Positions 1 through 7,222 of a stretch of 25,705 bases of DNA are shown piece by piece. The notes below the pieces were generated by a model. That model had not been told where the DNA came from. It did no database searches and was given only the letters and a program-made list of their open reading frames with translations. A program made the position numbers and the translations under genes. The first letter of the stretch is position 1. Every line of letters starts with the position of its first letter. This stretch comes from DATGLE01 sp035294325. GTDB taxonomy: Bacteria; Chloroflexota; Ktedonobacteria; Ktedonobacterales; Ktedonobacteraceae. The stretch is taken from NCBI GenBank assembly GCA_035294325.1, contig DATGLE010000197.1, positions 1 through 25,705 of the forward strand. The letters run 5' to 3'.

Positions 1-14
1 CGCTCACCGCGCCT

Positions 15-650
15 CTACACATTCTGTTCCCGACTATGATCGTCATGATTCATCGCCGGGCGCTCCAGCCCTTGCAGAGCAACACGCTGCAAGATACGCG
101 ACACCTCATCGATTGAGAGACGCCCGCCGGGGCGATACCAGCGATACACCCAGCTACTGACGCCCATGATCGCGAAGGTAGCGACGGCTGGATCGAGCGC
201 GTAAAAGGAGCCGTCCTCAACGCCTGCCTGGTAGATGGCCGCTACCGCGCGGACAATCTGGCGCTCTTTGTCGGTAGCTGCCCGCGCATGCTCCGCCGTC
301 AGGTGGCTTTTCTCGTTGAAATAGACGCTGAAGAGCGCCGGGTGCTCGGCGATCATGTGTACCTGCCGGTCAATGAAGGCGCGCATCTTTTCCGATGGGG
401 AGAGCGCACTGTGCAGTATCTCCTCCACCGCTGCCAGCGCCATATCCAGCGTCTGCATAAAAATGCGAAAGAGCACATCCTGCTTATCGGCGACATAGTA
501 GTAGAGCGCGGCCTTCGTGAAGTCAAGCTCATCGGCCACATCCTGCAAGGTCATGCCCTGAAAACCTTTTTCCCGTATCAGCCGGGCGGATGTACTCAGA
601 ATCTGCTGCGTGCGCAGCCGGCGTTGTTCGAGATGTTTTCTCCTGGCGAT
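15..650 (-). CDS. TetR/AcrR family transcriptional regulator, probable non-canonical ATC start
   Basis: This is a DNA-binding repressor of the TetR family, about 211 aa from the start chosen here. The helix-turn-helix lies near residues 15-60 and ends in the typical LDFTKAALYYYVADKQDVLF region; the helical ligand-binding domain follows. The first ATG (complement of 552-554) would start at MTLQDVADEL and remove the first HTH helix. Upstream codons in frame encode a normal TetR start (RRLRTQQILSTSARLIREKG) back to the TAA of the ligase gene at 669-671. That extension has no ATG, GTG or TTG. AGGAGG followed by 6 nt then ATC at 650-648 is the best start, so either ATC is used or the assembly has an ATG-to-ATC error. 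The gene follows the PaaK-like ligase in the same frame 18 nt after its stop, so it may regulate that acyl-CoA pathway. The family is clear; the ligand is unknown. Confidence 0.85.
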   Translation of the reverse strand: MARRKHLEQRRLRTQQILSTSARLIREKGFQGMTLQDVADELDFTKAALYYYVADKQDVLFRIFMQTLDMALAAVEEILHSALSPSEKMRAFIDRQVHMIAEHPALFSVYFNEKSHLTAEHARAATDKERQIVRAVAAIYQAGVEDGSFYALDPAVATFAIMGVSSWVYRWYRPGGRLSIDEVSRILQRVALQGLERPAMNHDDHSREQNV

Positions 651-668
651 CTCTGTCCTCCTCCACGC

Positions 669-2099
669 TTACGATTGTGCGGATTGGCGCAGGTCACGCA
701 CGCGTTTAGCCTTGAATTCCGTGGGCGGGAGTGTCCCCTGGATCAGCACCTCTACAACGGGCCGCAACTCGCAGTGTGAACGCACCTCCCGTTCGACCAG
801 CGCCGCGATTTCGTCATGGCGCTCCGCAGGAACCTCGGGCGCAACTTCTACCTGAATAGTCAACACATCGAGATCGTGTTCCCGCGTGAGCACGATGGCG
901 AACTCCTGGCCGAGCATGGGCAGGCCGCGCAGGATATCTTCAATACTGGAGGGGAAGAGCGTCACGCCGCGCACGTTGAGCATATCATCGGCGCGTCCCA
1001 GCATCCCGCCAACAGCCCGCGAATGTGTGCGCCCACATACGCATGGCTCGTGTGTCAGCGTGGTATAGTCGCCGACCAGAAAGCGCAGTTGTGGCGACGC
1101 TTCGGAGCACAGATTGGTCACGACGGTCAACCCGCGCTGTCCATCGGGCAGCGCCTGCATGTTCTCATCGACAACTTCCCAGATCTGGAGATCATCCATA
1201 AAATGAGTGCTGACCGGTCCCTCTTTGCGGGCAGCCACGGCGGCGCAGGTATAGCCACCGGCTGCGGGCGCGGCCTCGGTGCAGCCATAGAACTCGTGCA
1301 GTTCGGCCTGCCACGTCTCCTCCAGGCGCCGACGCGTGGCGGGAATACTGTAGCCAGGCTCGCCGGCACAAAACAGGTAGCGAATGGAGCTGGCCGCCGG
1401 GTCAAAGCCCAGCTTGCGCATGACCGTGGCAAGATAGAGGGCATAGGAGGGCGTACAGGCAAGGATCGTAGGTCGGTAGCGCTCGATGAAGCGCGCACGT
1501 GCACTGGAATCCAGCCCGCCGGCGGTGACAATGGGGATACCCATCAGGTTGAAGGCGTAATGCACGCCCCAGAGCCAGACATGCGGACCATAGCCAAAGG
1601 CGATCAGCGCACTATCGCGGCCAGGACGAAAACCCATCGCCCACATCGCGCGCGCATCGGCCCAGGCCCAGATCTCGCGATCAAACTGGCTGTAGCGAAA
1701 GGAGCGCGGCTGAGCCGTCGTACCAGAACTGGAGAAGATCTGCCAGCCGCGTTTCACCCACAACTCATCATCCAGCGCCGTGTAGGTGCCCCATGGACTA
1801 TACTCGGCGAGGTCCTGCGCCATCTCCTGCTTTGTCGTCACAGGGATCAGGCGTAAATCATCCACCGAGCGGATATCGCCGGGCGCGAGACCGATGCGGT
1901 CAAACTTGCGCCGATAAAAAGGAATGCACTCGTAGGCATACTGTACCGCGATGCGCAGTTTATCGCTTTGAATGGCGCGCAGTTCGTCCCGCGAAATTGT
2001 TTCCAGGCGCGAACACCAGAACTGCCCGCCCTCTGGCTGCTGCGGGGCAAGCTGATATTGCTGGATCATTGCCAGCCATGCGGCGCGAATATCGCTCAT
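669..2099 (-). CDS. Phenylacetate-CoA ligase (PaaK)-like AMP-forming acyl-CoA ligase
   Basis: A 476-aa adenylate-forming enzyme predicted to activate an aromatic or other carboxylic acid to its CoA thioester with ATP in the cytoplasm. Visible motifs are the P-loop SSSGTT (residues 123-128), YGCTE (271-275), GDYTT (343-347), a CVCGRTHSR segment (353-361) typical of PaaK relatives, GRADDMLNVRG (368-378), and a C-terminal EFKAKR (461-466) that holds the lysine of the second half-reaction. The start at 2099 (MSDIRAAW) is chosen because GAGGGG lies just upstream; a longer reading to 2186 runs into repeat sequence. Length matches PaaK-type ligases (about 430-480 aa). It is followed at once by the TetR gene. 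Nothing nearby supplies ring-hydroxylating or beta-oxidation partners, so the acid cannot be named. Relatives that load other acids are possible. Confidence 0.87.
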   Translation of the reverse strand: MSDIRAAWLAMIQQYQLAPQQPEGGQFWCSRLETISRDELRAIQSDKLRIAVQYAYECIPFYRRKFDRIGLAPGDIRSVDDLRLIPVTTKQEMAQDLAEYSPWGTYTALDDELWVKRGWQIFSSSGTTAQPRSFRYSQFDREIWAWADARAMWAMGFRPGRDSALIAFGYGPHVWLWGVHYAFNLMGIPIVTAGGLDSSARARFIERYRPTILACTPSYALYLATVMRKLGFDPAASSIRYLFCAGEPGYSIPATRRRLEETWQAELHEFYGCTEAAPAAGGYTCAAVAARKEGPVSTHFMDDLQIWEVVDENMQALPDGQRGLTVVTNLCSEASPQLRFLVGDYTTLTHEPCVCGRTHSRAVGGMLGRADDMLNVRGVTLFPSSIEDILRGLPMLGQEFAIVLTREHDLDVLTIQVEVAPEVPAERHDEIAALVEREVRSHCELRPVVEVLIQGTLPPTEFKAKRVRDLRQSAQS

Positions 2100-2188
2100 G
2101 AGCATCCCCTCTGAAATAACTGTCATCCTGAGCGGCATGAGCCGCCGCCCCGGTGCATCGTCGAACATGCCGCGTAACGATAACAACG

Positions 2189-2260
2189 CCGGGATGGGGT
2201 AGGGACGCCGCGCCGCCCCCGGTTTACAAAATGCTCACCTGTTTGCGGCGCAAGTCCGCC
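2189..2260 (-). repeat. Degenerate inverted copy of the GC-rich intergenic repeat
   Basis: Read on the minus strand, this stretch carries GGCGGACTTGCGCCGC (from 2260 leftward) and GGCGGCGCGGCGTCCCTA (ending at 2200). These two blocks appear in the same order in the direct repeats at 2364-2442 and 2478-2556. The central part differs and includes TTTTGTAAACC. It is a third, diverged, inverted member of the same family. Confidence 0.65.
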
Positions 2261-2363
2261 CCGATACCCCAACGATATTTACCATCGGTAGAAATACCCG
2301 GATGGCGGAGCATTCCTCCAGCAACCCGGCATTGCCATCAATTGTCGGCCCCCGTTTTTGGCC

Positions 2364-2442
2364 GGCACCGGACTTGCGCCGCAGCCATCCCGGCGGGGAA
2401 GACACCCGGGAGCGGCGCGGCGTCCCTACATCGCCCCGGCAT
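2364..2442 (+). repeat. Direct repeat copy 1 (79 bp, 114-bp period)
   Basis: This GC-rich block is identical to 2478-2556 except for about four substitutions and lies 114 bp upstream of it. It begins GGCACCGGACTTGCGCCGC and ends CTACATCGCCCCGGCAT. The motif CCGGCATTGCCA appears just before copy 1 (near 2327) and just after copy 2 (near 2570), so the tandem unit is probably the full 114 bp. Confidence 0.85.
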
Positions 2443-2477
2443 GCTCCTGGTTGTCCGGCGCTGTTCAATGGGGGCCC

Positions 2478-2556
2478 GGCACTGGACTTGCGCCGCAGCC
2501 ATCCCGGCGGGGAAGACGCCCGGAGGCGGCGCGGCGTCCCTACATCGCCCCGGCAT
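2478..2556 (+). repeat. Direct repeat copy 2 (79 bp)
   Basis: Second copy of the block at 2364-2442, starting GGCACTGGACTTGCGCCGC. The substitutions are one near the start and three clustered in the CCCGGAGGCGG portion. The 35-nt sequence between the copies is less conserved. Confidence 0.85.
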
Positions 2557-2720
2557 TCCATCAGATATCCGGCATTGCCAATCTTGATGGGCACCCTCCA
2601 TCTACCCATAAGATGACATACCAGATATTTACCTTCCGGTTAGTAAAAGAATAACTCGCAAGGCCGTCATTGTCAATTGCCCGATTTTCTCATTCACGGC
2701 GAAAATGGCCGCTAATGGTA

Positions 2721-2749
2721 TTGACAACCACCGATATATTCGGTATACT
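2721..2749 (+). promoter_or_regulatory. Sigma-70-type promoter for LacI regulator 1
   Basis: A consensus -35 box TTGACA (2721-2726) is separated by exactly 17 nt from a near-consensus -10 box TATACT (2744-2749). The spacer contains a 13-nt palindrome, CCGATATATTCGG (2731-2743), which could itself bind a regulator. The LacI gene starts about 100 nt downstream and the tandem operator begins 6 nt after the -10 box. Confidence 0.8.
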
Positions 2750-2755
2750 CGGTTC

Positions 2756-2791
2756 GTAAGCGTTTACGTGAGCGTTATCGTGAACGATTAC
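2756..2791 (+). promoter_or_regulatory. Three tandem 12-bp LacI-type operators
   Basis: Three abutting 12-mers, GTAAGCGTTTAC (2756-2767), GTGAGCGTTATC (2768-2779) and GTGAACGATTAC (2780-2791), follow the -10 box directly. Each is a partial palindrome of the GTRANCGNTTAC type with a central CG, as expected for LacI-family operators. Their position over the transcription start predicts repression, most simply autoregulation by the LacI protein encoded just downstream. The three sites lie exactly 12 bp apart without spacers, a tighter packing than usual operator pairs. Confidence 0.72.
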
Positions 2792-2846
2792 ACATTATTT
2801 TCCCGCCGGCGCGCTGTTGGCGGCAGGCCGGCTGAGAAGGTTTGTT

Positions 2847-3956
2847 ATGGCCGAGAAGCTGACGATTCTAGACATCGCACGCCTGGCCGGTGTCTCTACG
2901 GCCACCGTCTCACGCGTGCTCAACGAGAAGCCGGATGTCGACCCGGAGACTCGCGAGCGCATCCAGCGCATTATGGACGAGCACAACTATGTGCCCAATG
3001 CTGCTGCCTCGGGCCTGGCTGGCAGGCGCAGCTACATGCTCGGCGCCCTGGTGCCTTCTCTGGCCTGGCCGCTTCTCCCGGAGTTGATGCGCGGCATCGG
3101 CGAAGTTGTAGGCAATACCGTGTATGACCTTATTCTGTACAGCATCGCCGACGCGAATCACGAGAAGGATCTCAGCGATATCATCAACCGTATCATGGGG
3201 ACCCGGTTGACGGCTGGCCTCCTTGCCGTCTATCCGGGTCCGTCGGCGAAGCACCTGGCAAAGCTGCACTCGCGCAACTTTGCCGTCGTGCTGATCGACG
3301 ACCAGTGGACACCGCCGGAGGGCATCCCCTGGATTACTGTCGATAACCGTGGGGGCGCGTATGAGGCCACGCGCCATCTGATTCGCCTGGGGCACCGCCG
3401 CATCGCCCATATTCAAGGCCCGCTCAAGTACCAGGTGTCGCATAACCGCTACGCAGGCTATTGTGATGCGCTCGCGGAGGCCGGCATCGCGCTCGATCCC
3501 GCCCTGGTACTCGAAGGCGACTTTACGCCCCCCAGCGGACGCCTCTGCGCCAACGCCTTCTTTGACCTGCCCGCCGAAAAACGCCCCACGGCCATTTTCG
3601 CTGGCAGCGATTGGATGGCCTATGGCGTCATCGCGGCGGCGCGGCAGCGCGGCCTGCGCGTACCCGAGGATATCGCGGTAGTCGGCTTCGACGATAACCT
3701 CACGTCCGCTCACATGGAGCCGGCGTTAACGACTGTCCGGCAGCCATTTTACGACATGGGCTGTCGCGCAGCCGGCATGCTGCTAGCCCTGGTTGACGCG
3801 GCCCGTTCCGCAGCAAAGGGAGCGAACCATAATGGTCGTGTCCCGGGCGCATCCCTACCCATGTCCCTTGAATCGTTGCGTATCAACATGCCAACCAGCC
3901 TGATCGTGCGAGCATCCTGCGGCGCCCCATCTGACGCCCGGACTGCCGTTGAATAA
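2847..3956 (+). CDS. LacI family transcriptional regulator 1
   Basis: A 369-aa sugar-responsive repressor. The N-terminal helix-turn-helix (LTILDIARLAGVSTATVSRV, residues 5-24) is followed by the hinge helix region (NAAASGLAGRRS, about 51-62) and a periplasmic-binding-protein-like effector domain, with the family signature VVGFDDN near the C-terminal third. The start at 2847 is chosen because GAGAAGG precedes it and the next upstream in-frame start (2817) would add ten untypical residues. The C-terminus is slightly longer than usual, with a low-complexity AARSAAKGANHNG insertion before the end. The tandem operators 55 nt upstream suggest autoregulation. The gene precedes the family 5 transporter/GH1 operon in the same direction, so its effector is probably an oligosaccharide or product of that system (inference). 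Confidence 0.93.
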   Translation: MAEKLTILDIARLAGVSTATVSRVLNEKPDVDPETRERIQRIMDEHNYVPNAAASGLAGRRSYMLGALVPSLAWPLLPELMRGIGEVVGNTVYDLILYSIADANHEKDLSDIINRIMGTRLTAGLLAVYPGPSAKHLAKLHSRNFAVVLIDDQWTPPEGIPWITVDNRGGAYEATRHLIRLGHRRIAHIQGPLKYQVSHNRYAGYCDALAEAGIALDPALVLEGDFTPPSGRLCANAFFDLPAEKRPTAIFAGSDWMAYGVIAAARQRGLRVPEDIAVVGFDDNLTSAHMEPALTTVRQPFYDMGCRAAGMLLALVDAARSAAKGANHNGRVPGASLPMSLESLRINMPTSLIVRASCGAPSDARTAVE

Positions 3957-4003
3957 GAAGGAGGTGAGCGCTGCCCCTTGTTCTATCTTTTCGGCTCTCT
4001 CCC

Positions 4004-4032
4004 TGGACAATCCGATAGTCGCGGGATGTAAT
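4004..4032 (+). promoter_or_regulatory. Candidate sigma-70 promoter for the family 5 transporter/GH1 operon
   Basis: TGGACA (4004-4009) and TGTAAT (4027-4032) each match five of six consensus bases and are separated by 17 nt. The site lies about 215 nt before the binding-protein gene and just after the LacI 1 stop, so the operon may have its own promoter as well as read-through from lacI. Confidence 0.5.
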
Positions 4033-4081
4033 CATCACAACCTATCAATACTGTAGCCCGCGCGTCTTTCCCTGGTTTTGT

Positions 4082-4100
4082 TGAGATAACGATAATCTCA
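4082..4100 (+). promoter_or_regulatory. Candidate operator palindrome in the family 5 operon leader
   Basis: TGAGAT-AACGATA-ATCTCA is an inverted repeat with six-base arms around an AACGAT core. The core resembles the central part of the third operator upstream of LacI 1 (GTGAACGATTAC). It sits about 50 nt downstream of the candidate promoter. Confidence 0.4.
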
Positions 4101-4212
4101 GCATTGTAAGCTGTGTTGTATCGTCGTCTGGTTGTCTTTTTGTCCTTTTTACAGGATCTGTTTGTTACAGAGTCAATTGGAAGCGAGAGGCTTCTCAAGG
4201 TGTATGGATCGT

Positions 4213-4223
4213 CGAACGATTCG
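4213..4223 (+). promoter_or_regulatory. Short palindrome sharing GAACGATT with the LacI 1 operator
   Basis: CGAACGATTCG is a palindrome with four-base arms. Its eight-base core GAACGATT is identical to the core of the operator at 2780-2791. It lies 12 nt before the ribosome binding site of the binding-protein gene. A LacI 1 site is possible but unproven. Confidence 0.35.
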
Positions 4224-4247
4224 TTTTCCAGCGTCAGGAGGTAACAT

Positions 4248-5975
4248 ATGTCTTCCTATCTCGCATCCTCACGGCGGCGCTACGCGGTAGCGTTGTTCTC
4301 GCTGGTGATGGTGCTGGGCATGGTGCTGGCCGCCTGTGGAGGTGGCTCCAGTACCAGTCAGACAACGCAAAATAGCAGTGGAGCAAAGACCTTGCATGTG
4401 CTCCCGGCTCCCGGCCAGCCCGTCGTCGATCTCTTCAACCCCTACTTTGACGCCAACCACGGTGGAGAATGGGGCGCGGCGGGCCTGATGTACGAGCAAC
4501 TCTGGTTCATCAATGGACTGACGGGCCAGTCCCAGCCCTGGCTGGCGAGCAGCTATCAATTCTCCAACAACAATATGCAGTTGACGTTCAATCTCCGCCA
4601 GGGCGTGAAATGGAGCGACGGCCAGCCATTCACGAGCAAGGATGTCGTCTTCACCTTCAATCTGCTCAAGCAGAACCCCGCACTTGACATCAATGGAGTA
4701 GCGCCATTTTACAAGAGCGTCTCCGCCCCTGATGACAATACGGTGGTCTTCACGCTCACCCAGCCCAACACCACCGCGCTCTACTACATCGGCAACCAGG
4801 TGCGCATCGTTCCAGAACACGTCTGGTCTACCATCAGCGGCGACCCGGCCAAGTATGCCAACGACAAGAATCCTGTTGTCATCGGCCCCTACAAGCTCCA
4901 GAGCTGGAACAGCAACATTGTCACTTACGTTGTCAACCCCGATTACTGGGGCACCAAGCCGCAGGTACCGGAGATCCAGGTGGTCTCGATCAAGGACAAC
5001 ACCACGGCGATTACCGACATGATCTCGGGCAAGCTCGACTGGATGGGCGTTGCCTGGAATCCCGACCTGGATGCGCAGTTCACGCAGAAGGACCCGCAGC
5101 ACAACCATACCTTCTTCCCGGCGAGCAACGTGGTCATGCTCTACCTGAACCTGCAAAAGTCGCCCTTCAATAACGTGCTGGTCCGCAAAGCCATCAGCAC
5201 GGCGATCAACCGCGACCAGTTGCCCCAGGGCGTGGCTGCCTATGCCAAAGCCGCCACTCCTACGGGCATCGTCACCCCGACCTTCAATGATTGGATCGCG
5301 CCCCAGTACCAGAACATGAAGTTCCAGTACAGTGTGCAGCAGGCTCAGAGCTATCTGGAGCAGGCCGGCTTCAAGAAGGGCAGCGACGGCTTCTATCGCG
5401 ACGCCAGTGGCAAAGAACTGACCGTGCCGGTGAACGTCGTTACCGGCTGGAGCGACTGGGACCAGGATGTACAATTCATCGTCAACGATCTGAAGGCTGC
5501 GGGCATCAACGCTTCGGTGAATTCGATGTCTCAGACTTCTTTCGTCAACGCGATCACTACCGGCAACTACAGCGCTTCGATCTGCTGGACCAACGCTGGC
5601 CCTTCTCCGTACTACGGTCTACAAGCGGTGCTGGAAAGCGCGTACTCAGCCAAACCCGGGCAGACGGTCTCTGGCACGAACTTCGAGCGCTGGGACGCCT
5701 CGACCAGCAACGGTCTCTCGGCTCTGACCGATAAGTACATCGAGCAGTATCAGCAGACTCTCGATCCCAATGCGCAGAAGCAGGCCATCCAGGGTCTTGA
5801 GAAGGTCATGGTGGAGCAACTCCCCGCTATCCCGTTGACCGTTAACGTCAACTGGGATGAGTACTCCACGAAGAACTATGTGGGCTGGCCTTCGACTGAC
5901 AATCCATATGATTTCGGCTCGCCCTTCCAGGTGCCCGATTTCGAGAACGTCATCCTGCATCTGAAAGCGGCCTGA
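4248..5975 (+). CDS. ABC transporter substrate-binding lipoprotein, family 5 (SBP_bac_5; Opp/Dpp type)
   Basis: A 575-aa extracytoplasmic receptor for an Opp/Dpp-type importer. The N-terminus has arginines (RRR, 9-11), a hydrophobic core (13-28) and the lipobox LAAC with the lipidated cysteine at residue 30, followed by a flexible GGGSSTSQ linker. The mature part has family 5 hallmarks: FNLRQGVKWSDGQPFTSKDV near residues 115-135, and NPDYWG and VRKAISTAINRDQL further on. Although many relatives bind peptides, family 5 receptors next to glycosidases are known to bind oligosaccharides such as cellobiose. The GH1 gene three places downstream favours that reading (inference). AGGAGGT lies 5 nt before the ATG. 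A long hairpin separates it from the permease genes and may raise receptor output relative to the permeases. Confidence 0.93.
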   Translation: MSSYLASSRRRYAVALFSLVMVLGMVLAACGGGSSTSQTTQNSSGAKTLHVLPAPGQPVVDLFNPYFDANHGGEWGAAGLMYEQLWFINGLTGQSQPWLASSYQFSNNNMQLTFNLRQGVKWSDGQPFTSKDVVFTFNLLKQNPALDINGVAPFYKSVSAPDDNTVVFTLTQPNTTALYYIGNQVRIVPEHVWSTISGDPAKYANDKNPVVIGPYKLQSWNSNIVTYVVNPDYWGTKPQVPEIQVVSIKDNTTAITDMISGKLDWMGVAWNPDLDAQFTQKDPQHNHTFFPASNVVMLYLNLQKSPFNNVLVRKAISTAINRDQLPQGVAAYAKAATPTGIVTPTFNDWIAPQYQNMKFQYSVQQAQSYLEQAGFKKGSDGFYRDASGKELTVPVNVVTGWSDWDQDVQFIVNDLKAAGINASVNSMSQTSFVNAITTGNYSASICWTNAGPSPYYGLQAVLESAYSAKPGQTVSGTNFERWDASTSNGLSALTDKYIEQYQQTLDPNAQKQAIQGLEKVMVEQLPAIPLTVNVNWDEYSTKNYVGWPSTDNPYDFGSPFQVPDFENVILHLKAA

Positions 5976-6066
5976 TCGTAGCGATTCTTATGTCTGTCTA
6001 TCCTGCTTCTCTATTGAGGTGTGTCTGATGCCAGACAGCGAGGCTCCGCAGCCCGGGTCCTCGCTC

Positions 6067-6160
6067 GGCTTCGCGGCACCTGAGATGGAAGTGGTAGTGT
6101 GGGACAGGCGCGCCGCGCCTGTCCCACACTACCACTTCCAAAGGCGAGCGCCGCAGGCGC
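6067..6160 (-). repeat. Long-hairpin repeat element H1 (27-bp perfect stem, conserved flanks)
   Basis: Arms 6086-6112 and 6114-6140 are perfect reverse complements of 27 nt around a single central base. Read on the minus strand, the element is bordered by GCGCCTGCGGCGCTCGC (6160-6144) on one side and TCTCAGGTGCCGCGAAGCC (6085-6067) on the other. Closely similar borders flank the unrelated stems at 13946-13998 and 24108-24166. It lies between the family 5 binding protein and its first permease. No U-tract follows, so it is not a classical terminator, but it could stabilise the upstream mRNA or dampen read-through. Confidence 0.85.
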
Positions 6161-6226
6161 GAGCAAGCGATGGCCTCAGAAGCGAGGAATGGGAAAGGCA
6201 GATCTCAATAAAGGAGGGAGGGAAGT

Positions 6227-7219
6227 ATGCGCTTTCTTTTGCGGCGTACAGGCTTCTACCTGATAGCATTCTGGGCAGCCATCACCCTCAATTTCATCAT
6301 TCCGCGCCTGATGCCGGGTGATCCTGCCGACGCCTATATTGCGAAGCTCCAGGGCCAGGCGCTCTCGCGCGCCCAACTCGCAGCTATCAGGGCGGAGTTC
6401 GGAGTGAACCCTGATATACCCCTGTGGCAGCAATACTTCAATTATCTGAGTGGCATGCTGCATGGGAATATGGGCATTGCGACCTCGCAGTTTCCCACGC
6501 CGGTCCTCACCATCCTGCAAGAGAGCCTGCCCTGGACGATAGGGCTGGTGGGCGTCGCTGTCATCCTGAGCTTTTTGATTGGCACCCTGATCGGTATGGT
6601 GACTGCCTGGAGGCGCGGTTCCTGGTACGATACCGCCCTGCCGCCCATCCTGACCTTTCTCTCCGCGGCTCCCTACTTCTGGATGGCCCTGGGGCTGGTC
6701 TATGTGTTTGCTGTGGGCCTCTCCTGGTTTCCTACCGATAGCGGCTACGATGTATTCAGCGTGACGCCCGGCTGGAACGCAGATTTCATCGCCAGCGTCG
6801 TGCAGCATGCCATTTTGCCCGTCGCCACGCTGGTCATTGGCTCGCTGGCCGGCTGGGTGCTGACCATGCGCAACACCATGATCACCACGCTCACCGAAGA
6901 CTATGTGCTCATGGCCGAGGCCAAAGGTCTCTCTGAACGACGGGTGATGTTCAATTACGCCGCCCGCAACGCCATCCTGCCCAGCATCACCAGCTTTTCG
7001 ATCTCCCTGGGCCTGGTGGTCAGCGGCTCCCTGCTCACAGAGATTGTTTTCAACTATCCTGGCATCGGCTTCGCCCTGTATAAAGGGGTGCAAGGAAACG
7101 ATTACGCGCTGATTGAGGGCTGTTTCCTGGTGATCGCTGTGGCGGTGCTGCTGGCAAACTTCCTCTCGGAGTTGCTCTACGCGCTGCTGGATCCCCGGGT
7201 GCGGCAGGGGAGGAGCTAA
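6227..7219 (+). CDS. ABC transporter permease, DppB/OppB type
   Basis: A 330-aa integral membrane subunit of the Opp/Dpp-type importer. The first membrane segment spans about residues 8-27 and is followed by the family motif MPGDPADAYI (29-38) and the extracytoplasmic SGMLHGNMG region (75-83). Five further hydrophobic segments follow. The cytoplasmic EAA-type loop that contacts the ATPase is seen as DYVLMAEAKGLSERRVMFNY (225-244) and runs on to RNAILPS. GGAGGGAGGG lies just upstream of the ATG. The next permease starts 3 nt after the stop, so the pair is tightly coupled. No ATP-binding subunit gene follows, unlike the usual BCDF order. Confidence 0.94.
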   Translation: MRFLLRRTGFYLIAFWAAITLNFIIPRLMPGDPADAYIAKLQGQALSRAQLAAIRAEFGVNPDIPLWQQYFNYLSGMLHGNMGIATSQFPTPVLTILQESLPWTIGLVGVAVILSFLIGTLIGMVTAWRRGSWYDTALPPILTFLSAAPYFWMALGLVYVFAVGLSWFPTDSGYDVFSVTPGWNADFIASVVQHAILPVATLVIGSLAGWVLTMRNTMITTLTEDYVLMAEAKGLSERRVMFNYAARNAILPSITSFSISLGLVVSGSLLTEIVFNYPGIGFALYKGVQGNDYALIEGCFLVIAVAVLLANFLSELLYALLDPRVRQGRS

Positions 7220-7222
7220 ACG

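Larger units (their letters stand above)
2100..2846. other. Repeat-rich intergenic region ending in a LacI promoter/operator
   Basis: This 747-nt gap between the leftward ligase gene and the rightward LacI gene holds no convincing gene. From left to right it contains a TGTCATCCTGAGCGG fragment with a GCGGC-ATGA-GCCGC hairpin (2121-2145), an inverted GC-rich repeat copy (2189-2260), two direct 79-bp repeats (2364-2442 and 2478-2556), an AT-richer stretch (about 2590-2720), and the LacI 1 promoter and operators (2721-2791). Overlapping open frames on both strands translate the repeats and are low-complexity in proline, arginine and alanine. I found no clear promoter for the leftward ligase gene. 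Confidence 0.6.
3957..4247 (+). other. Intergenic regulatory region upstream of the family 5 binding-protein operon
   Basis: This 291-nt gap holds no credible gene. A frame on the minus strand (3983-4198) begins with TTG, has no ribosome binding site and was discarded. The gap carries a candidate promoter (4004-4032), an inverted repeat (4082-4100), a second short palindrome (4213-4223) and a strong AGGAGGT ribosome binding site at 4236-4242. The leader would be about 200 nt. I recognised no riboswitch fold. Confidence 0.5.

Noticed and set aside
816..1856. Long plus-strand frame (346 codons)
   Set aside because: It is antisense to the PaaK-like ligase, which has clear motifs. The product is histidine/glycine/arginine-rich with no recognisable domain.
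2153..2654. Several overlapping frames on both strands
   Set aside because: They translate the GC-rich direct and inverted repeats, are proline/arginine-rich and lack ribosome binding sites.
3983..4198. Minus-strand 71-codon frame in the gap before the family 5 receptor
   Set aside because: It starts with TTG, has no ribosome binding site and overlaps the promoter region.
4269..5474. Minus-strand 401-codon frame
   Set aside because: Shadow of the family 5 binding-protein gene, which has a full lipoprotein signal and family motifs.
6019..6321. Plus-strand 100-codon frame between receptor and permease
   Set aside because: It runs through hairpin H1 and into the permease gene in another frame; codons reflect the palindrome.
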